Shown here one piece after another: positions 53,968-64,000 of a stretch of DNA of 64,000 bases. A program made the position numbers and the translations under genes. The DNA is taken from contig OX123190.2 of assembly GCA_944739405.2 (NCBI GenBank), positions 22,294,807-22,358,806 on the forward strand, read 5' to 3'. Source of the stretch: Euclidia mi (Eukaryota > Arthropoda > Insecta > Lepidoptera > Erebidae). Each line of letters starts with the position of its first letter. Position 1 is the first letter of the stretch. Under the pieces are notes generated by a model that saw only the letters and a program-made list of their open reading frames with translations, searched no databases and was not told the origin of the DNA.

Positions 53968-54559
53968 CCACCGGTAGCTTGGTCCCTGTGCCCGGTACCG
54001 GTGGGTCTCCATGGTCCTATTTTATATGGTTAAATTTTATTTATATTTTTATTAGAGTGATTTAATTATGTAAAATAAGACGATGAGATAAAATTAGTGA
54101 ATAAAGAGGAATAATAATAATAATCTTTATTCAATAATGTTTACATTTCAGTGGATGGATACATTAGGTCTGGATAATCTTATACCTACTATAATACTTT
54201 ATAATCTAATAAACAATAAATACTTAACATATAGTTTAAGGCCGGTATAGGTTATTTTTACTTTGCTATCTAGGTTTAAAATTAATTGCCTGAACTAGGC
54301 TTTCACCTGTGTTTCAGGCTGTTTTGTTCTTACGTAATATAATTGTGCAAAATATAACAAATGTGCAAACTCTTCAATTTAACATTGACGCAATAATAAT
54401 TAAAATCGAGGCTATTCAATGGTAGGTAATTATTTTATGACAGTAAGCAAATTCTCAGTATCGGAGTAGGTCATTGTTTGTAAGTATCCATTTATGATTA
54501 TTTTACATTGCTTATAACTATAATTATATATATATCTAGTAACTGATTTAATCTATTGT

Positions 54560-54800
54560 ATAAAAAGGGCCTATGAATAAGAAAAATCTTAATATATAAA
54601 ATCCTTGCGTTACTGACTGACTGACAGACACGCTACAGCCGAAACTACTGGTCGTAAGAAGATGAAATTTAACATGTATGTTCCTTGGGCACCGTAGGGG
54701 TGCACTAAGACGGGATTGCCCGAAATTCCCACGGGATCGGACAAAACGGGAAATTCGAAAATATGTGCGTGCGAAGCCGCTGGCGTCGACTAGTCTATTT
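54560..54800 (-). repeat. Interspersed repeat inserted in the LINE 3' part
   Basis: Carries ACTGACTGACTGACAGACAC, GCCGAAACTACTGGTCGTAA, CACGGGATCGGACAAAACGG and GCGAAGCCGCTGGCGTCGAC, matching 24925-25132. The LINE codons stop at HGKHVFIN on one side (about 54808). Confidence 0.55.
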
Positions 54801-54809
54801 ATAAAGACA

Positions 54810-55384
54810 TGTTTACCATGAAACTTAGTACAGACAAGATCTTTTCGTCTCTTGTCCGGAGGCAGTGGTTTGAATGGAGTTAGTGCGTGTTGTTTAAGTA
54901 TGGTGTGCAGTATGAACAATGGACGTACAGTTAGGACATTAGTGGACTGATACAAATCATAGGTAGGAAACATATAATGTCGAAACGTCGCCACTTTTAG
55001 AATAGCTCGTTGAACGCGTTCTAGTGGCAATAGGACGGTTTTGGATGCCCCTCCCTATGAAGTAATGCAATAGGATATGATGGACTGACACAACGACAGG
55101 TAGATTTGTTAAATAATTTAAAAATTTGCAGCGCTACGCATTGTTTTGAAAATAAATATTAATTTGCGCACCCCTTTGCATAAGAGATCTATGTGAATGC
55201 GGAAATTAAGATTATTGTCAAGTGTTATTCCAAGGTACTTGATATATTGTGTAGATTTTAAAGTAGGGCAGGCACATGCAGCGTCAGCAGATAAATGACA
55301 TTTATTGTCGTGAGCGAATATAGAGTTGTTAGGTGATTCATGAATGTTATTGTTACGTATTGAGAAGTGGATATATTTTGTCCG
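54810..55384 (-). pseudogene. LINE RT C-terminal part with internal deletion
   Basis: TKYIHFSIRNNNIHESP, QYIKYLGITLDNNLNFRIHI, then after a break YCITS and LPLERVQRAILKVATFRHYM, TVRPLFILHTILKQHALTPF, PPDKRRKDLVCTKFHGKHVF. Right after YADDT the usual ~60 residues up to the KTKYIHF motif are missing, so a deletion of roughly 200 bp is inferred. Frames change at 55385 and near 55110. Confidence 0.8.
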
Positions 55385-56510
55385 TGTCATCTGCATAAGA
55401 CACAATGACACCATTATGAAGACTTAGGTTACATAGGTCATTAATATATATTAAGAACAGAGTTACTCCTAAAATGCTCCCTTGAGGCACCCCGAAGGGA
55501 GGATTAGGGATATCCGCGCTGAGGTTTGTACCTAGTTTTACACACTGACATCTGTCGCTAAGATAGTCAGTAAGTAGTTTCAATTGTGTGCCTCTTATTC
55601 CCACATACTTAAGCTTTCTTAATAGACCTGGAACTGAAACAGAGTCAAAAGCTTTGGCAAGGTCTAGAAAGATCTCAATAGTATGCATCCCTTTATCCAG
55701 GTTAGCCACAATGTGATCAGTAACCATGTGAACGGCCTGGTTTGTTGACTTTTGCGCTCTAAAACCAAACTGCCTGTCTGAGAGTATATTGTTCGATTCC
55801 AGGTATTTTTCTAATCGATTATTTATTAGTTTTTCTAAAACTTTAGACAATGCTGGCAGGATTGAAATGGGCCTGTATTTGTTTACACAACTTGTATCTC
55901 CATTCATATCTGACTTCGGAAATATACCGTCAGACAAACATATTTTAAAAATGAGGGTTAGTGGAGGTGCTAGGAAGGTCTTAAATTTTTTTATTATAGT
56001 GGTAGAAATGCCATCCCACCCTACCGCTGAAGTGTCCCGTAGTCCTGTTATTATTTGAACTACTTCGCCAATGTCAGTATCTAATAAAACAAAAGATTTG
56101 AGCGCGGGGTTGTGTGATTTGTTAGAGGTGTAGTGCGATGAAAAGTTTCTTTGATACAAGATTCTTTCTCCGAGTGATTTTCCAGCGTAAGCGAAGAATA
56201 TATTTATTTTATTAAGTGCCAGTGTGGGATTTGACTTGGATTGAAGTAAATCTAATGCTGGTTCTTGATTTTTGGTGGTAAAAATGCATTTTTTTATAAA
56301 TTTCCAGACTAATTTTCTGTTTTGCCTAGCCTTTTCTAGTTCAGCGTTATTGTATTCAATCTTAAATTTTTTTAGAAGGTTGTTACAAAAATGACGATAT
56401 CTTTTGTAAGACATCGTGATAATTTCATTATCTGGTGCTTTCTTAGCCTTCGTTCGAGTGCAATTTATCTCTATGTCTAATGCAGCGCAAAAAGACCTTA
56501 TGTAATCCAC
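55385..56510 (-). pseudogene. LINE reverse transcriptase core
   Basis: DYIRSFCAALDIEINCTRTK, GLRDTSAVGWDGISTTIIKK, KYRPISILPALSKVLEKLIN, RQFGFRAQKSTNQAVHMVTD, TIEIFLDLAKAFDSVSVPGL (motif A), FGVPQGSILGVTLFLIYIND (motif B), VIVSYADDT (catalytic YADD at the plus-strand GTGTCATCTGCATA, 55385-55398). The palm is intact up to the deletion that follows. The clade is APE-type, perhaps CR1/L2-like; not sure. Confidence 0.85.
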
Positions 56511-56643
56511 GGTTTTGTTATATTATGTCTGTTAGACAATTTTATAGTAGATATTGTATTTTTGTGAATTGCAGTTTGTAATTCGTTTATGAGGTAATCG
56601 ATTGAAATATTAGGATCAGCACATAAGTAAACGGGGTCAAGAT

Positions 56644-57449
56644 CTATGGTATGTCAATTGCAAGGTTCTTCTTGTTTATTTTAGTATAGCTAGGTGTGCA
56701 TTTATGTTTAGGAAATGATAGTTTTAATGACAATAGAATAGTGCGGTGATCTGTGATTGAAGAGTTAATGACCAAAGAGCGTGACGGATGGTTTGTTTTG
56801 ATAATGAAGTGGTCTTGGCATGATCCATTTTGATGAGTAGGAAGAGTATGACCTGGCAAGAGACCCTGAAAAGAGCAGACATTAAGATAATCATGGCCGC
56901 GGTCGTCATTTCTCTCAGACAGAATATTTATATTTAAGTCACCTGTTATAATTATATTCTTGTATGATGATAGACTGTTTAGTGCTAAATCAAGTGAATT
57001 AGGAAACTTATCTGTACTAAGAGATGGTGGCCTATACAGAGAGATTATGGCAGTATCGTGGTTAATTTTAATGAGCAGACAGTTGCATTCATCTAAATTA
57101 GGTTTTTCTATAACTACATTTAGATGTTTTCTAATATATACTACAACGCCGGCATTCTGATTGATATGATTATCACTGCAAAATTGTCGATATCCATCTA
57201 AAGTTGGTAGAGCATCAGATCTATTAGATAACCAGCTTTCCGATAGCACTATTATGTCGCAAGTTATGTCATAGTATGTAGCAAGATTTCTAGTTCCTGA
57301 AAGTTTTTATAGATACTACGAATATTTTGCGAAATAGTAGTTAGACATTTATCTTGTGGTGGAAGAAGGCTTTTACAATCCTCAATATTACACACTTTTG
57401 AGTCTGAGATAGAAAAGTTGTCCAAATCATCTATTAGCTTATTAGCCAT
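56644..57449 (-). pseudogene. LINE apurinic endonuclease
   Basis: 57449-57264 gives the N-terminal LTTISQNIRSIYKNFQELEI. After a frameshift LSESWLSNRSDALPTLDGYR, QNAGVVVYIRKHLNVVIEKP, AIISLYRPPSLSTDKFPNSL, IIITGDLNINILSERNDDRG, SSITDHRTILLSLKL. The motifs SESWL, YRPP, GDLNIN and TDHR are those of the exonuclease III-like LINE nuclease. The frame breaks again after NLAIDIP near 56640. Confidence 0.85.
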
Positions 57450-57524
57450 AACTATAATTAATGAGTACCTTTAGTAGCAGTGCTTTACGTGTAGTTAGTG
57501 GCGCTCTCAGGCACCTTCATAGTC

Positions 57525-57794
57525 TATGGAATTCAGATGCCTGTCCTCGGCATATTTTCTTACTGGGCAGCACTCGTCACCAGTTTGGTGATTATTAGGC
57601 TTCTTAAATTTCATACACGTAGCGCAGGAAGGTGGTAATGTCTTCTTACTGCACTCTTTGATGACGTGGCCTGTTTCACCGCAATGACCACAGGTAGGGC
57701 TTGTTTCGCGGCAGAATTTCGCTGCATGTCCGTATTGTTGGCAATTATAACACCTTGTAACCAGGGTATAGTCCCTTACGGGTCATGATGTCCA
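57525..57794 (-). pseudogene. LINE ORF1 C terminus with CCHC zinc knuckles
   Basis: VRDYTLVTRCYNCQQYGHAA, KFCRETSPTCGHCGETGHVI, KECSKKTLPPSCATCMKFKK. Two C-X2-C-X4-H-X4-C knuckles plus a third Cys/His group, ending NSIDYEGA and stop. These knuckles bind element RNA. It is the continuation of the ORF1 part at 58948-59907, now 1.15 kb away because of an inserted LINE. Confidence 0.85.
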
Positions 57795-58953
57795 GTTTAT
57801 AATAATAATATATATATTTTTTTTGACCTTACAGTCCATAGTTGGTACAACAAATACTTAACTAACTTAACTTTATTTTACATATTTAAATGACGGTCGA
57901 TGACTCGTCATCCAATGCCACATAATAGGGCTATCTATCCTATTCGCCACAACTTTGACTAAGCTGTTGGAGCTTACGCGCACCCGCCGCATAAGGGATG
58001 CCATCCTATTCCGCAAGATTGCATAAAAGTCAGGTACAGCTGCTTCTGCAAACATTCCTGATGCGCTGCAGAATCGCAGCAACCCCAACATCACCCTGAA
58101 GGCATTATTGTATTAGATACGCAGAGCGCTGTACGAATTCTGTGCATATCGGACCCATAGTGCACACGTGTACAAGGATTGGCAGTACGCCCTGAACAAT
58201 GTGATTTTAACATCCCTTGTACAGCGTGCAAACCTTCAAGCCAGCATATTACACCGAACCGACAGCGCCCTGCGTTCCCTCTCCATGTCGGTGTTATCCG
58301 ACAGATTATCGGTCACCCAAGTACTTGAAACGCGTCACTCTGTTAAGCGGTCTACCTCCTAGTGTAACTGGTGGCACATCTGTGTATATTTTATTACTCG
58401 CATTAAAAAACTAACAGCTCGCTTTTTGTTGCATTGTACTTGAGCCCATGGGCAGCCGCATAGTCCTTACACAATCTAAGTAAACGCCTAATAGCGCTAA
58501 TAGATGGACTCAGCAGCACCATATCGTCCGCGTAGCTTATATTGTTGACCATTTGTCCGTCAATCGAGCATCCTATACTAGTACTGCTGAGTTCACATAT
58601 TAACCGGTTTACATATAGGTTGAAGTGTCTAGGTGAACTTATGCCACCTTGTCTCACACCGCATTCCAGCCTATACGCCCCCGACATAGCGCTACCCCAT
58701 TTTACATAATTGCTTTGGTTGTGATACCAATATTTTAATAAGTTTATAAACTCACTCTCAAGGTTGGTCTCCTGACGTAGTTTTTGCCATAGGCTGTCAT
58801 ATGAAACCAAGTCGAAGGCCCTGGAGAGGTCTAAGAAACAGGCGTATATATATTGGACGGTCTGTTTGAGACAGAGGATAGCAGTTTCCGTGGATAAGTT
58901 GGGTCTAAATCCGAACTGAGCGTCATGTAACACTCTCCCGTTTAAGTGTTTAT
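57795..58953 (-). mobile_element. 5'-truncated LINE inserted in ORF1
   Basis: Flanked by GTTTAT at 57795-57800 and 58948-58953. The 3' end on the minus strand is (ATT)n/(TA)n at 57801-57820. It carries RT only. Removing it rejoins the surrounding ORF1 codons RVFIN and WTS-PVRDYTLV. Confidence 0.8.
57873..58933 (-). pseudogene. RT of the nested LINE
   Basis: MLHDAQFGFRPNLSTETAIL, YACFLDLSRAFDLVSYDSLW, RLECGVRQGGISSPRHFNLY, NNISYADDMVLLSPSISAIR (YADD near 58527-58540), GLKYNATKSELLVF. Then after a stop FKYLGD, a frameshift, and RRALSVRCNMLARRFARCT-like codons leading to GLLRFCSASGMFAEAAVPDF and NSLVKVVANRIDSPIMWHWM. A common moth RT lineage with SYADDMVLLSPS. Stops at 58403 and near 58330 inactivate it. 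Confidence 0.8.
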
Positions 58954-59907
58954 GAACACTCTCCCCTGGTTAATAAGGGCTTTTTGAATTCCCGGTGGTA
59001 CTTCGATTATATAATTGCACATCGATATGTTCTTCTTCCCAGATTTGTGGCTCAATTTAACAGAGGCAATGAAGGACTCAAGTGTCTTGTCTGGAAATGT
59101 CCGTGCCAAGTTTTGTTCAAATATGCATTCGAAGACCTCTTTTTTAGTTAGTGTTGTAGGAACACCAATTACGACTATTCTAGGACGACGCTTGGTCTGC
59201 TCTTCGACAGTAAGTCCTGATGTTAAAAGCTTTGTAGAGCTTTTGAGCTTCTCTACGTCATCTTTATTTTCGGTGCTGATGACTACACCGCCATTTTTCG
59301 TCTTTCTGACACCGCGTACGTGCAATTTTATTTACTCGGGCGAAATTATAGTCTTTTCAAGGGCTTTAGTGTCGTCACTGCTTTTACTTTTGTCGGCCGG
59401 ATATATCGTAACTGAACTAATGGAATTAGGGTGAATAAAATTGTTGCTCCCTTTTTTAACCATATCGGCAAAAGTATTCTTCTGGGTCTGGGTATGATTT
59501 ACTATCACGACTTTCTTAATCTCCTCAAGGGTATCTGAGATACTGTTCTTCTCTTGAAAGTGCTGGATGGTGGAGTGTGCTTGTATTACCTTTTGTTTCA
59601 CAGACTGATAGTCATCATAGTTTACAGCCATCTCAGATGCAGCAGTGCTCACTTGGCGTCAGATACTTGTGACTCGTACTTTTGAATCGGTGTTGAGCTT
59701 ACTTTCTGCAGCAATTGAACAAACTTCAGTCAGATAAGAGTTGATAATCTTCATCCATCTTTCTACTTCTCCTGTAGAGATTAGTTCAAATGCCGGGTTT
59801 TCCGTAGCGGGCGGTTTGTCTTCAGGACGAGGCGACGGCAACGGTGTTGACGGTGTAGGGCTCCTACACGTGATCTGACTGCGCCCAAAAGGACTGGCGC
59901 CCGACAT
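58954..59907 (-). pseudogene. LINE ORF1, N-terminal and RRM-like part
   Basis: From ATG at 59907 one frame, with two stops (59659 and 59332), gives a Pro-rich start, GEVERWMKIINSYLTEVCS, a helical KVIQAHSTIQHFQEKN region, FADMVKKGSNN, RGVRKTKNGGVVISTENKDD, RPRIVVIGVPTTLTKKEVFE and YIIEVPPGIQKALINQGRVF. The last part is an RRM-like fold that precedes CCHC knuckles in LINE ORF1 proteins. Both stops keep phase, so decay is light. Confidence 0.8.
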
Positions 59908-59934
59908 TTTTAAACATACACTTCTAACTCAGAT

Positions 59935-61175
59935 ATATGTATCGATAAACATTATCTAAGTCATTTAAATAGCGAATATAATAATGACTGTTCTTCAGTT
60001 AACAATAAACACGTCTGCATCTAGTGAGTGCTTATAAAGTTATGTATGCTAGAAAGATCGTTGTTCAATTTGACAAAACAAAAAACGGCGAATGCTCACT
60101 GTTCTATTACAAGTGAATGCTGAGTTGTACATGGCTTGGTTGGTCACTTGGTTAGAGGCTCCTCCCTCTAGTCTGAGGAACACCACACCTTTTTCCTCCA
60201 CAGTACACTTAGTAAAGGGTTTCTATATAATTATAATACTATAAGTACAGACTTTGAGAATTTTATGAAACTCGGCATGACATATTTTACAGTGTTGAGA
60301 GTTGACAAAAATGGTATTCTAACTACGTTACCGCCCTCAGCGGTTGGTTACCGCAACGCGTAAAGAACTATATGCTGTTTTAATGTATATATATGCCTAA
60401 GATATATATTAATAAAGTGTCATAAAATCGTTCAATAGTTGTTGCATGAAACAGTAACAAACATCCATCAACACTTACAAACCACGTTAATGTACAAGCT
60501 TCAAAACCAATCTTCTACTTCAAAGACACACATTGACATAACTATAACTTGAAAAGGGTTATATTTTTACATGTACCTTTACAAATAACAAATAATGGAA
60601 AATATTCCAAACTTCAATCAGAGAAATCGTACAAATTCAACCTCACAATATATTTTTGCCATTCAATAACATTTTTACATACTTACAGCCAAAAGAAGAA
60701 ATATGGCGCCAATAAAATATCACAAGCGTAGTGAAAAACAATTCATTGGCTTTTATCTGAATTCTGAATGGGTCTATTTTAAGAATAATAGAAAGATAAC
60801 ATTGGCTGCTGATGGAAAAGGCTCTTAAACATAATTAAATTAAGTCGAAACACATTCGCTGCTATAAAGCGCACTACATTACATTTACTTTTTGTTAACT
60901 AACTGTTGTGCTTAGTAATAAATAAGGCCGAAATACATAATTGTACCAAAACTGAAAAAACAATACAATTAAACAATTATTTATCACATCAAAAAATATC
61001 ATTTTACAGTTCTTACGAAATGCTCTTGATAAATTATAATGTTTTAGGTTTTCTTATATGTATAACCCAGCATCAAATTTAGGTATTATTTGATGCGTAG
61101 CAGGTATCTAAATACCTAATAAGGCAACTTAGCTAGGTACTAATAAGGCATCAATACTGGCTCATTATTAAAGAT
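59935..61175. other. Unassigned DNA with a MITE scrap
   Basis: 60056-60130 in inverted orientation matches the left end of the 20128 element (AGCATTCACTTGTAA, GAGCATTCGCCGTTTTTTGT). No genes are supported; the frame at 60549-60731 is AT-driven. Confidence 0.45.
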
Positions 61176-61278
61176 CGCGGGAGGCGGTTGGATGCGGGCG
61201 GCTCAAGACCGGTCTGTGTGGAGAACCTTGGGGGAGGCCTATGTCCAGCAGTGGGCGTCGTTTGGCTGATATGATGAT
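61176..61278 (+). mobile_element. LINE 3' tail fragment (RTE-like)
   Basis: GGATGCGGGCGGCTCAAGAC, CTGTGTGGAGAACCTTGGGG, GAGGCCTATGTCCAGCAGTG, then GGCTGATATGATGAT. The best preserved of the bare tails. Confidence 0.8.
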
Positions 61279-62565
61279 TGCCTCATTATGATACGAGGAC
61301 AATGCCATATTTATTTATTACTTTGCCCATAATATATCATTTGATTAATGCATTATCTTAGACAGTTGAATTAATTTGTTTATTTACAATTTATTTTTTG
61401 TTTTCTTAATACTGTGATCAATCTCTTCGCATATAGCTTCTGAGCATAGTTCTTGTATACAGATAATAATAATAATAATCATTTATTAGCGTATAAAAGT
61501 AGTTTACACATACATTGACATTTGCTCAGATGTATGAGATAAGGTACAACGGTATAATATACCTATGTATGTACATAATAGTCAATGGTCGCACCTAACA
61601 CCTTTCTAAGTTGCCGAGACAACTTGTATTTAAGATGTTAGCGCCAACCCCAAAGTACTATGATCTTTATACTATACGTGATAATGATAATGTGATATTA
61701 TACAGTAAATGCAAAGTTTCTCACAGTATAGATTAATTTAGTACAGATTTATTTATCATGGTCCGTGCCAACACGATACCAACATTAGTAACACTATGTA
61801 AAAAACATTAAAATATTCCTAAATATATATTTTATTGCTGAGTTATTCCAACAGTAGGTACTCTTTGTGGTGAGACGTAATCCTAAACAAAACCAAATCC
61901 CGACAGATACTAAATATTGAAAGTTTAAAAGTACCTATGCCTTTGAGAAATATTAAATTTCCTCACGCAGAGTGATAAAAGCAGTGTTCTGGATTTATCA
62001 AACCTACCTAAGGGTGGTTTCAGAGTCACGCGTTTGACCGGCGCCGGCCACACGCGTGCGCTTACAGTTACACTAGATTAGCAGTAGCGTTTCATAGTCA
62101 CGCAGTTACTCCAAACCAGCCTAACAGTTTCGTAAAAACGGTCTGCAGCTTGCAATTAGCGTAATCAAACCGAAGGGACGATTCAAATGTATTTGTAACG
62201 CAGGATTATTATTATGTGAGAACCTTAAAATACCTACATCTAAACCTTAAAAGACCCACACCTAATTCTTTAATACGTGTATGCTAGAATTAAGTGTAGT
62301 ACTTTAAACCTACTTTTAATATCTGCACCACTCTAAGGTAGACCCGGAGGGAATACCTAAAGCATTTATACGCTCTGTGTATTTATAAAAGAAAATCGTG
62401 CTGCGTAAGCCGAAGATTGCAGTGCAATTCGCACGAACGGAAGACGTGCATAAAAATATATTAAAAGTGGAGATAGCTTTTATTGCCACTAACATTTTCA
62501 ACGACATGGAAGAGATTTAAACGCTTTTGTAGGCTTCGATCTCTAATTGCACTTGCCTTTGAAAT
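61279..62565. other. Unassigned DNA
   Basis: A region at 62310-62519 stays largely open on both strands. Plus frame after a stop: KIVLRKPKIAVQFARTEDVH and KVEIAFIATNIFNDMEEI, stop. Minus frame: 63 codons without motif. No family was recognised. (TAA)n at 61466-61480. Confidence 0.35.
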
Positions 62566-62714
62566 CTATTATGCCTATGCCTTGTTAGGTTTAATATGGC
62601 ATAATAAAAACCTACCTATTATGCCTATGCCTTGTTAGGTTTAATATGGCATATTAAAAACCTATCTATTATGCCTATGCCTTGTTAGGTTTAATATGGC
62701 ATATTAAAAACCTA
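62566..62714. repeat. 50-bp tandem repeat, three units
   Basis: CTATTATGCCTATGCCTTGT starts at 62566, 62616 and 62666. Each unit contains AGGTTTAATATG paired with CATATTAAAAACCT. Confidence 0.95.
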
Positions 62715-62994
62715 AGAATCGTTCTACAAACTACATCACGGCTGCGCACTATTTGCAAATAAAAATCTTGACTTCTTTAATATTTTCCCTAGGTCGTATA
62801 ATTTTTATGTCATATCTGGATTAATATTAAAGCTGAGGCAACGTCAGCTGAGTAGACATAGTCACAGAAGAGATAAGGCGATAGTCTTGGATACTACTGG
62901 GATAATACTAGCATGATGACCAATATTTTGGATGATTATTTTAGTAGCCAGGACCTTAAGACAACGTATTACAAAACTTATTACGTATTATAAT

Positions 62995-63035
62995 ATTCAA
63001 AGTTTTATATACTAACGTATTATAAAACTTTGAAT
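62995..63035. repeat. Hairpin, 15-bp stem
   Basis: ATTCAAAGTTTTATA and TATAAAACTTTGAAT around an 11-base loop. Confidence 0.85.
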
Positions 63036-63039
63036 AACA

Positions 63040-64000
63040 AACATCATTTTTTGTTTTTCTATTTCTTCAAGTAAATTAAAAACCATTATAATATTTGATG
63101 AATCGATCTACTTAACAAGGTACAACCCAGCCGTAAGAATTGTTATTACATTCGTTACCCATATGCCTTTCTGTATAAAGCACATTAACCATAACTACTC
63201 AATTAATTCCTCAGTAAACTAAACTGTATTGCTTTCGTCACCTAGTAACAATAAAAAACAATAACGCGAATTTAAACAAAGACTTCTAAGAAACTGTACT
63301 GACACAAGACGACTGTAATACACACGTGTATTCATGCCGTCCCGTTTCATTACTACCTTAAGAAAAGGATAGTGGATATAAAAATAGGTATTGAGATCGT
63401 ATGACGTTACCAGAAATGCTTATGCCAAACAATGGTGAGTCTCACATGACCGCTAAGCTGTAATTTGATTAAGTTATTTATCCCTACCGATCAACACTCA
63501 CAGTGGATTGAATTTCGCTTCATAGCAAACACTGCGACTAAAATTTTTGTTATTTTAAACGTCTATAATTTATAACAAGTGGCCAATGCTGACGTTTTAT
63601 TTATTTATGCAATGACCAGAGTTTATAAAATATTTAAGCGTCGGATGCTTGCAATAACCACTTGCTATATATATATATATATATACAGAATGTTTGGTAA
63701 TTCAATCAATTCCTTCAAGAAAGTTATATGTATTTGAGGTCATTTGCAGCAAATTGACCCCGTCAACTAGGGGTAAAAATTTACGGTTTCTGAGATATCG
63801 AGGTATAAAGATTTTTTTAAATTGTTTACCTTGTCATCAAAATAATCGAAATAAAAAATAACCTATTCACTTTTTGGCTCCAAATTGTTACTCTTTGGAA
63901 AGCTTGTTAACTAGCAATAGACATAAATTAAAAAATCCTTAAAAATATCTCAAGATTATAAAAATAATGTGTAAGTGACGACCTACGTGACGAAATTTTA
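63040..64000. other. No gene seen
   Basis: (TA)n at 63667-63686. From 63688 TACAGAATGTTTGGTAATTC begins a sequence that looks like the start of an interspersed repeat running off the window; no second copy is present to confirm it. Confidence 0.35.

Larger units (their letters stand above)
51451..54124 (+). mobile_element. R4/Dong-type LINE with restriction-like endonuclease
   Basis: A near-complete ORF in pieces: N-terminal part, RT, then zinc knuckle and PD-(D/E)XK-type endonuclease, 3' UTR, AATAAA at about 54100, and (TAA)n at 54111-54124. (TAA)n also stands at the 5' side (51451). R4/Dong elements of Bombyx use TAA repeats. Here the reading frame has stops at about 51965, 52522 and 53188, and a frameshift between 51970 and 52110. 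Confidence 0.8.
54111..59930 (-). mobile_element. Two-ORF APE-type LINE with nested insertions
   Basis: From 59907 downward: ORF1 (RRM-like part, interrupted at 58948 by another LINE, then CCHC knuckles at 57780-57525), ORF2 endonuclease (57449-56640), RT (56510-55385), C terminus (55414-54810), interrupted again at 54800-54560 by a short repeat, and 3' UTR to an AATAAA and (ATT)n at about 54111-54135. That tail coincides with the TAA run ending the R4/Dong copy, so the two LINEs meet tail to tail. Confidence 0.8.

Overview
The window looks like nuclear DNA of a lepidopteran insect. The evidence is AT-rich non-coding DNA with many interspersed repeats typical of moths and butterflies: tRNA-derived SINEs with a GGTTCGATTCC-type B box, LINE 3' ends ending in (ATGT)n or (GATGAT)n, repeats carrying the AACCGACTTCAAA motif, R4/Dong-type LINEs in TAA microsatellites, Helitron helicase pieces and a PIF/Harbinger element. 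The SINE types suggest a noctuid-like moth, but the sequence alone does not name the species. Nothing looks bacterial or viral. Only one host gene is supported. It lies on the minus strand as three phase-0 exons (49717-49559, 45050-44850, 32557-32372) that together give the C-terminal half of a leucine-rich-repeat membrane protein: LRR repeats, a four-cysteine LRR C-terminal cap split by an intron, one transmembrane helix and a short cytoplasmic tail. Its 5' exons were not found here. Its last intron (about 12.3 kb) and the intron before it (about 4.5 kb) are full of mobile elements. Layout: 0.4-1.7 kb, piggyBac-like relic and LINE 3' relic. 3-3.4 kb, full mosaic SINE. 4.06-5.30 kb, a 620-bp near-perfect tandem duplication. 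5.3-5.9 kb, MITE plus SINE with target-site duplication. 6.1-8.5 kb, truncated LINE. 8.8-10.6 kb, related interspersed repeats. 10.8-14.5 kb, one SINE split by a ~3.4-kb insertion. 14.5-17.1 kb, a PIF/Harbinger element with TIRs and a TTA duplication, holding an inverted helicase fragment, a large palindrome and a long GT/GC tract. 17-25 kb, sparse SINEs and MITEs. 25.5-28.3 kb, LINE. 28.35-29.1 kb, GC-rich LINE ORF1/3'-tail remnant. 29.8-44.8 kb, last intron with SINEs, several hairpins and a Helitron interrupted by a MITE with a 4 x 158-bp array. 50-54.1 kb, two R4/Dong-type LINE copies at TAA repeats. 54.1-59.95 kb, a two-ORF LINE on the minus strand with another LINE inserted in its ORF1. 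60-64 kb, repeats and unassigned DNA. Nearly all other coding capacity belongs to broken transposable elements, so the main biological content is the layered history of their insertion. SINEs appear to borrow LINE 3' tails (two tail types seen), and several insertions can be ordered in time from target-site duplications and interrupted reading frames.
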